This document shows positions 58,023 to 64,000 of a stretch of 64,000 bases of DNA, in pieces. The stretch is from NCBI GenBank assembly GCA_026874595.1, contig CM049314.1, positions 52,747,812 to 52,811,811 on the forward strand. Reading direction: 5' to 3'. The first letter of the stretch is position 1, and each line of letters starts with the position of its first letter. The position numbers were made by a program, and so were the translations under genes. Origin of the DNA: Sipunculus nudus (lineage: Eukaryota; Annelida; Sipuncula; Golfingiida; Sipunculidae). Below the pieces are notes generated by a model that did not search any database, was not told the origin of the DNA, and worked only from the letters and a program-made list of their open reading frames with translations.

Positions 58023-59325
58023 CAGTACTCCCCGGCAAGGTGAGGGTTATTCCGCTCCCAGTCACGCTAATTCGCTTCTTGTCCATTAGGTGGCACCAGT
58101 GTAGCATCATGTGGATATTCAAATGAAGGAGTTCCCTAGTTTATCAAATTCACACATGGTTGCTCAAACTGCTTGCACCTCATCACTCCACATGGCTGTT
58201 GTCGCCGGGAAAGGCACGGGATCATGTTACTGTGATGTCTCAGTTCGGTGGTTGTTATATTATCTTATGTATTAGTTTGGTAAATTGCTTACATTTAAAG
58301 GAAAGACTATACTATGCAAATACAAGGATGATTGATGATTTTAAAGTGATAAATACTGGGATATTATTGATAAAAGGATAAAGGATATGAACGTAGGCCT
58401 ATATGTATAATTCACATTATGAATTACAAGGCTTTATGTAAATTTTACATACAGTACACAGTATATAAGTAATATGTTCATTTGATCTGATATGTCTGGT
58501 ATCACACACACGCACATATATTAGACAGAGTCATTTTAACAAAATCTTGACCCTGGAGGCAAATCGTGATAATGCATGGCATACATTCTATTCAGAGGCA
58601 ATAAAAGGTGCTGAATCCAAATCTGCTGTAAGCCGAGCATGCAAATGGACCGAATGCTTCAAATTTGTTGGTTTCCATGGTAACCTGTGTTAATTATCCA
58701 GTAATACTGATGTTTAAATAAATAGCTGTAAACTTAAAACATTGCAACAAACATTGATATGTAGCCAATTAATATATATTTCCTGCAAGTGCAGTTTTGT
58801 GACATTGCATAAATTACATATCATGCTGTATGCAAATATATGCACATTTTATGGTTTAATTTAACATGTTTTCCCAAAAACTTATCTTCAAATCCCTATT
58901 TCCTACAAAATATAATTCCCTTCAGCTTACAATTTATTCTGATAAAAGTACACACTACTCGAGAAACAAACTAAAGATTGTTTCGGGCTTTCTTCTAATA
59001 TTTGCATATTTATGAATGTTCATTAAACCATACTTATCTATATCTACAAGTTACAGCCCGGGACATATCCACATGTGAACAATTCCTCATAAATATCCCT
59101 CAAAATGTACAAAGCTCATACTTTTTATATGTCGATCTAATCCAACAATTTTCTTTTTTAAAGTTTATTTTTTATTTTTATATTATGATGATGTGCATTA
59201 TTTGCATAAAATTGTATAATTTTAAAAGAAAATTGCATTTTCCATAATCATAAACTTATTGATAGTTCCAGATGATTGAAACAATGATGAAAAACAATAA
59301 TAATAATAAAAAGAATAATCATCAT
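58023..59325. other. AT-rich DNA with no recognisable feature
   Basis: About 1.3 kb. Short open frames only (for example 58160-58381 and 59002-59247, plus), with no family resemblance. Confidence 0.5.
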
Positions 59326-59507
59326 CATGAAACTTCGTTGTGTCGAAGTCGAAGGGACCCTCAGACAACTTTGACACATCCGAGGTTCGACACAAGCGGG
59401 TTTTATATGTTATAATTTAACTAGAGTTGTCCAGAATATCCAGTCTGTTACTACGACATAAGCGGAGTATTCGACTTAAGCGAGTTCGAAACAACATGGT
59501 TTCACTG
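59326..59507. mobile_element. Pogo/Tigger-like MITE, 182 bp
   Basis: The left end CATGAAACTTCGTTGTGTCG and the reverse complement of the right end, CAGTGAAACCATGTTGTTTC, are diverged inverted repeats of the CAGT.AAACCTCGTTGTGTCGAA type, known from pogo/Tigger elements. Inside are several GTCGAA and TTCGAC words. The right end is followed by TA. Confidence 0.6.
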
Positions 59508-59751
59508 TATATATCTGTCTTCTATTTGTTTATGTAATATATTATAATTGTTAATTCTTCTCAACATAAAAGATGGTGCTTAAATTTTTTTATCAATATA
59601 CGAATTATAAGCCACAAATCTGTAGTAATCGTTTTTTTTTTAGATTTTTAACAAATGACAATTAAATTTATCCTATTACATGTAATATGTATATTTTACA
59701 TTGTTAATACACATGATACAATGGTAGGATTCATTATTATTAGCTCAGCTG

Positions 59752-60802
59752 ACTGTAAGTCATCTGAGCTATAGCGATCACTCTTTGTCCGTCGTCCGTC
59801 CGGCCGTCCGGCCATCCGGTCGTCTGTCCGTTAACAAGGCACAAATCGTAACCACTGGACCTGGAACCTTCTCACTTTATATCCAGTGAGGGCCATGAAA
59901 AATCTCCTTGGAAACCTGGAATTAGGTCTCTGTTACCCATATTTTTCAAGCTATTGGGCTCCGAAGTACCCCCCCCCCCCCAGAATAATCAAAAATTTGA
60001 TACAAAAGCTCAAATATCTGAACAACTAATGCATAGATCACCATGATTTTTTTGCATGGATATTGATCATGGAGTGTTTCATCAGTTTCTGCAGACTGGT
60101 GGGGCCACCTGTATTTTTACGATTTTTAACGATTTTTTTCTCTATTTTGAGACCTTAAAAGATGCCGTCATCTGTTAACCGGGCACCAATCGAAACCGCT
60201 GAACCTGGAATCTGCTAACTTTACATCCAGATAGGCCCATGAAAAGTCTCCTTGAAAACCTAGAATTAGGTCTCTATTACCCATATTCTTCAAGCTATGG
60301 GGCTCCGAAGTACCCCACAGAATAATGAAAAATTTGTTAAAAAGCTCAAATATCTGAACAACTAATGCATTGATCACCATGATTCTTTGCATTTTTATTG
60401 ATCATGGGGTGTTACATCATTTTTTGCAGATTGGTGGCGCCACCTGTATTTTTTTTTTTATTTTTTACGATTTTTTTCTCTATTTTTGAGAAAAAAAGAT
60501 GCCGTATGTTGTTTAATTGGGTACAAATCGTACTGACTAGACCTAGAACTTTCTTTCTTGACATGCTGGCAGGACCATGAAATTCTCCCTTGAAACCTGA
60601 AATTAGGTCTCTGTCACCCATATTGTCCGAGCTATGGGCCTCAAGGGATTGTCATCAAATTTGTTGTGCTTATGGGTCTTGATGGACTAATGGACTAATA
60701 GCTAATATGCATGAACAATGATGCCACCTATCTTAATTGTCTGTGCAAGGAGATATTATCAACATGTCAGTCGGCTGAGCGTCATGACCCATGGGTCACT
60801 TG
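59752..60802 (+). mobile_element. Dispersed repeat of molluscan type, 1.05 kb copy
   Basis: It starts AGCTCAGCTGACTGTAAGTC and ends CATGACCCATGGGTCACTTG, flanked by TT on both sides, like the copy in gypsy-2. Inside, a module of about 350 bp (TTAACAAGGCACAAATCG, TAGGTCTCTGTTACCC, GGGCTCCGAAGTACCCC, GGTGGCGCCACCTG) is repeated, beginning near 59830, 60175 and, partially, 60515. It has a poly-C run at 59970-59980. No gene. Confidence 0.75.
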
Positions 60803-61798
60803 TTATCAGTGTTGTTGCAACAGATTAATCTTTTATGTGCATTAATTCTGCAGATCTTGGTCTGATCTGTTCGTGTCATATTCATCAGATTTTGAAGGAT
60901 ATGTGGTCAGCAAGAAGTCTGTTGATAGGCTTGTACAGGAGTTTGAATTGACCACACATGCGTATTTTTTTTTATTCAAAGGACAAAGTCAGATTATGGC
61001 AAGGAACTAGGTACGCTTACATTTACATTCGTGACTGACTATATATCTTAGACTAAAGAAAATCACACATATCTAAACAAATATAAAAGGTTTTAAATGC
61101 GGATATTATTTCATTCTTTGAAAATAGCATGAAGAAAGTTAAAAAAGAAAATGTATAACAATTAAGTGGTGCTCTCTGCTTAAAATGGGATGTTAAGGCG
61201 AAACCATAAGGTTATATAAAACATCCTGGCAGATGTAAAATGCTTATAGCCTATTTTAGCTTATAAAATTGGACTTTAATTCAAAATATTGCATGTACGT
61301 AAAGCCAAAATTGTTATGATAATTATTTTTATATTAAGATAGCTGATATTTTCAGATTTCTGTAAGCATCACAGACAAATTCACTGGCAGGACACACAGG
61401 GAGGAGCACATACTCATTTAATGTGTGGTGGCGTTCCGTTCATCATCATGGGGAGCCGAACCATGGAATGTCACCATGGACCAGACGAAGACAAATAAGC
61501 GAAAGAAGAAGAGACTAAGAGCTCAAGCAGGACAAAAAAAAATACATCAGTAATATTTGTTATATTCTTCAACACAACATGATATGCAATAAAAATACAC
61601 TTTACTATTTTTAGGCAATAATTTCTTTAATTCTGTTGAAAGAATACTATGTCCGAAGTACAAACAAATAATTTGATCGTCTTGTTTTATTATATCTGGT
61701 ATATTCAGTGTTTGTGGAAGAAACTCATCGTGAAAAGTATAGCATGATATTCTCTCTATCATGCAGGTCGTCAAGCATATGTATTTAAAGGTGAAGTA
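60803..61798. other. Unassigned stretch
   Basis: About 1 kb of AT-rich DNA. A minus frame at 61547-61852 resembles nothing known to me. Confidence 0.5.
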
Positions 61799-61955
61799 CA
61801 GTAAAACCTCGTTGTGTCGAAATCGGTTAAGTCGAATTCCCGCATGTATCAAAGTCGAACATAGGGTCCCTACAAAAAATAGTAAAAAACCTTCCTAATT
61901 TAACTCCGCTTTTCCGCTTGTGTCGAAAAACCGGATGTGTCGAGGTGTTTTGTTG
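61799..61955. mobile_element. Second pogo/Tigger-like MITE, about 157 bp
   Basis: It starts CAGTAAAACCTCGTTGTGTC directly after TA, and the reverse complement of its right end reads CAACAAAACACCTCGACACA, a decayed form of the same repeat. GTCGAA words recur inside, as at 59326. Confidence 0.6.
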
Positions 61956-62820
61956 GTCCCCAGCTAATATTTCTATCACTTAACACGAAGTCATGATTGG
62001 ATAACAGTTGTGCAGGGCCCGTCAATCATGATTGGGCAGTGATGGTCGGTCATAATTAATTAATACCGACCAGGCTCTTACTCATCAAGCGCGATGGCTC
62101 TTTCGACTCAGGGTCATGACGCTTTAATTGTTGTCAACAGTTGTGCATGGTCCAACAATCATACCTACGCCGCGATGAGAAGTTACATAATTAATACCGG
62201 CAAGGATCTTACTCATCAAGCGCGATAGCTGATATACCTAGTCCGTTGTTTATTTGTTTAGCCAATTTGTCACTCATGCAGATGCTTTTCTTCTCTCGCC
62301 TACAAAGCATGAATGACAAATTATTGATAAACCAAACATAATGGAATCCTTGCCTTTGATGGTTCCAGGATAATGTTGAACTGAAAATGATCTGAGCCAA
62401 TTATTTATTGATTTGTGTGCTTTTAAACGCTACCATATATGTGCTCTTATTTCACTTTCTTAATTAACCCAATCCAATTTTTAATGTAACTTGTGTTTTT
62501 TTTATTATTAATAAAAAATGTACATAGAATTTGTGTTGTTCTTTTATGAAAACAGTCGTGAGAACTATATGACATAGGTTATATACATGTGCAGTATTTA
62601 TCGATAATAATCGAGGCTGAAGAAGGTTGAATATTATTAACATCGGTTGTCTCGAACTCCGGTTGTGTCGAAGTAAATATATATAGAATATATAGAATAG
62701 AAGGTAGAGTTACCCTCCGTTGTAAAGTGCTCTGTGGCCTACAGACTAGGCCAGAGCGGTATATCACAATAGGGTAAACATTAAAACAACAACAAACCTC
62801 TTTGTCCTGTTATGTTCCAG
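61956..62820. other. Unassigned stretch with duplicated segments
   Basis: The phrase AATTAATACCG.C.AGG.TCTTACTCATCAAGCGCGAT occurs near 62055-62095 and 62188-62226, indicating a local duplication of about 133 bp. A fragment of the MITE family (GTCTCGAACTCCGGTTGTGT) lies at 62648-62670. No gene. Confidence 0.6.
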
Positions 62821-62842
62821 TATCGCACGTGTACCCCGACCC

Positions 62843-62872
62843 ATCCTATTGTAACCCGAGGACAATAGGATC
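62843..62872. repeat. Perfect 10-bp inverted repeat
   Basis: ATCCTATTGT and ACAATAGGAT are separated by a GC-rich loop of about 9-10 bases. It could form a small hairpin. No T tract follows, and nothing suggests a terminator. Confidence 0.6.
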
Positions 62873-63044
62873 AGTGTCAGTCTTTCACATGCCCCCCCCC
62901 CCGAATCGCACAAAGCGTAATCTCGTAAAGTCTCGGCTTTCAAACAACGCCGTTAGGTTCATTCTAACCACATTCACCTGATGACCGGGTCGCATCCCGT
63001 GAAACAGACTCTTGTGAATTTACAGTGTTGTTTTTCTTCCTAAC

Positions 63045-64000
63045 CTACTGATGCCATAAGACCATCACCCACTTCTGCAGGAAGCATCACCCAATCCTGC
63101 AGGAAAATCAACCACTCCTCATGATGCCATGAGACCATCCCGCACTCCTGCAGGAAGCATCACCCAGTCCTGCAGGACAATCAACCACTCCTCATGATGC
63201 CATGAGACCATCCCGCACTCCTGCAGGAAGCATCACCCAGTCGCGCAGGAAAATCACTCGCTCCTTCTCATGCCATTAGACCATCACCCACTCCTGCAGG
63301 AAGCATTACCCAGTCGCGCAGGAAAATCACTCGCTCCTTCTCATGCCATGAGACCATCACCTAGTCCTGCAGGAAGCATCACCCAGTCCCGCAGGAAAAT
63401 CACTCGCTCCTTCTCATGCCATGAGACCATCACCCAGTCCTGCAGGAAGCATCACCCAATCCTGCTGGACAAACAACCACTCCTCATGATGCCATGAGAC
63501 CACCCCGCACTCATGCAGGAAGCATCACCCAGTCGCGCAGGAAAATCACTCGCTCCTTCTCATGCCATGAGACCATCACCCAGTCCTGCAGGACAATCAA
63601 CCACTCCTCATGATGCCATGGGACCATCCCGCACTCCTGCAGGAAGCATCACCCAGTCGCGCAGGAAAATCACTCGCTCCTTCTCATGCCATGAGACCAT
63701 CACCGAATCCTGCAGGACAACCAACCACTCCTCATGATGCCATGAGACCATCCCGCACTCCTGCAGGAAGCATCACCCAGTCCCGCAGGAAAATCACTCG
63801 CTCCTTCTCATGCCATGAGACCATTACCCAATCCTGCAGGACAATCAACCACTCCTCATGATGCCACGAGACCATCCCGCACTCCTGCAGGAAGCATCAC
63901 CCAGTCCCGCAGGAAAATCACTGGCTCCTTCTCATGCCATGAGACCATCACCCAATCCTGCAGGACAACCAACCACTCCTCATGATGCCATGAGACCATC
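63045..64000. repeat. 73-bp minisatellite changing into a 124-bp dimer
   Basis: The marker GCCATGAGACCATC recurs at 73-bp spacing from 63126 (63126, 63199, 63272, 63345, 63418). From about 63490 spacing alternates 73 and 51 bp, making a 124-bp dimer. Each unit has CCTGCAGGA and CGCAGGAAAATCACTCGCTC or CAGGACAATCAACCACTCC. CCTGCAGG is itself a palindrome and recurs in most units. It continues beyond the window. Open frames over the array are periodic artefacts. Confidence 0.95.

Noticed and set aside
62843-62872. Hairpin as a transcription terminator
   Set aside because: No T tract follows, no gene stands upstream, and intrinsic terminators are not expected in this genome.
63270-63861. Plus-strand frames of 74-83 codons in the minisatellite
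   Set aside because: Periodic artefacts of a 73-bp repeat; they shift frame from unit to unit and overlap one another.

Overview
The window looks like repeat-rich, non-genic DNA from an animal, most likely a bivalve mollusc. The main hint is a dispersed repeat (three copies, near 15.4, 38.9 and 59.8 kb) whose end reads AGCTCAGCTGACT...AGTCATCTGAGCT followed by (GTCC)n-rich DNA, which I associate from general knowledge with molluscan genomes. Other eukaryotic hints are spliceosomal intron signals, LTR and non-LTR retrotransposons, a THAP-domain transposase and many miniature inverted-repeat elements. I recognise no host gene, rRNA or tRNA. Everything interpretable is satellite or transposable element, mostly broken.

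Layout. 1-14.29 kb: one uninterrupted 81-bp satellite array (about 176 monomers) with several monomer subtypes and nested higher-order duplications. 14.3-28.6 kb: AT-rich DNA holding one dispersed repeat, a fragment of a gypsy 3' LTR with polypurine tract, a 276-bp tandem repeat, two inverted copies of a roughly 1-kb repeat, a 5'-truncated non-LTR retrotransposon and a candidate terminal-inverted-repeat element. 28.6-35.6 kb: a decayed Ty3/gypsy element on the minus strand (gypsy-1) whose gag is split by a 0.7-kb insertion flanked by 9-bp direct repeats. 36-38.6 kb: a decayed minus-strand LINE (endonuclease and reverse transcriptase).

38.6-55.3 kb is the most informative part, a stack of insertions with readable junctions. 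A plus-strand gypsy element (gypsy-2) is the base layer. Its reverse transcriptase is cut by a 934-bp dispersed repeat (38934-39867). The C-terminal part of its pol is cut by a two-gene DNA transposon (42611-54700). That transposon carries a THAP/DDE transposase gene on the plus strand and, converging on it, a SAP-SWIM-YqaJ nuclease gene on the minus strand. A complete 7.75-kb chromodomain-bearing Ty3/gypsy element (43361-51114, minus strand, with both LTRs and a 6-bp target duplication) then landed in the transposase intron, moving the THAP zinc-finger exon more than 8 kb from the rest of its gene. The two-gene pairing matches what I recall of the ISL2EU superfamily.

55.3-63 kb: AT-rich DNA with several snap-back or MITE-like repeats and another copy of the dispersed repeat. 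63.05-64 kb: a 73-bp minisatellite that turns into a 124-bp dimer and runs off the window end. All coding assignments rest on reading translations and motifs by eye; no database search was possible.
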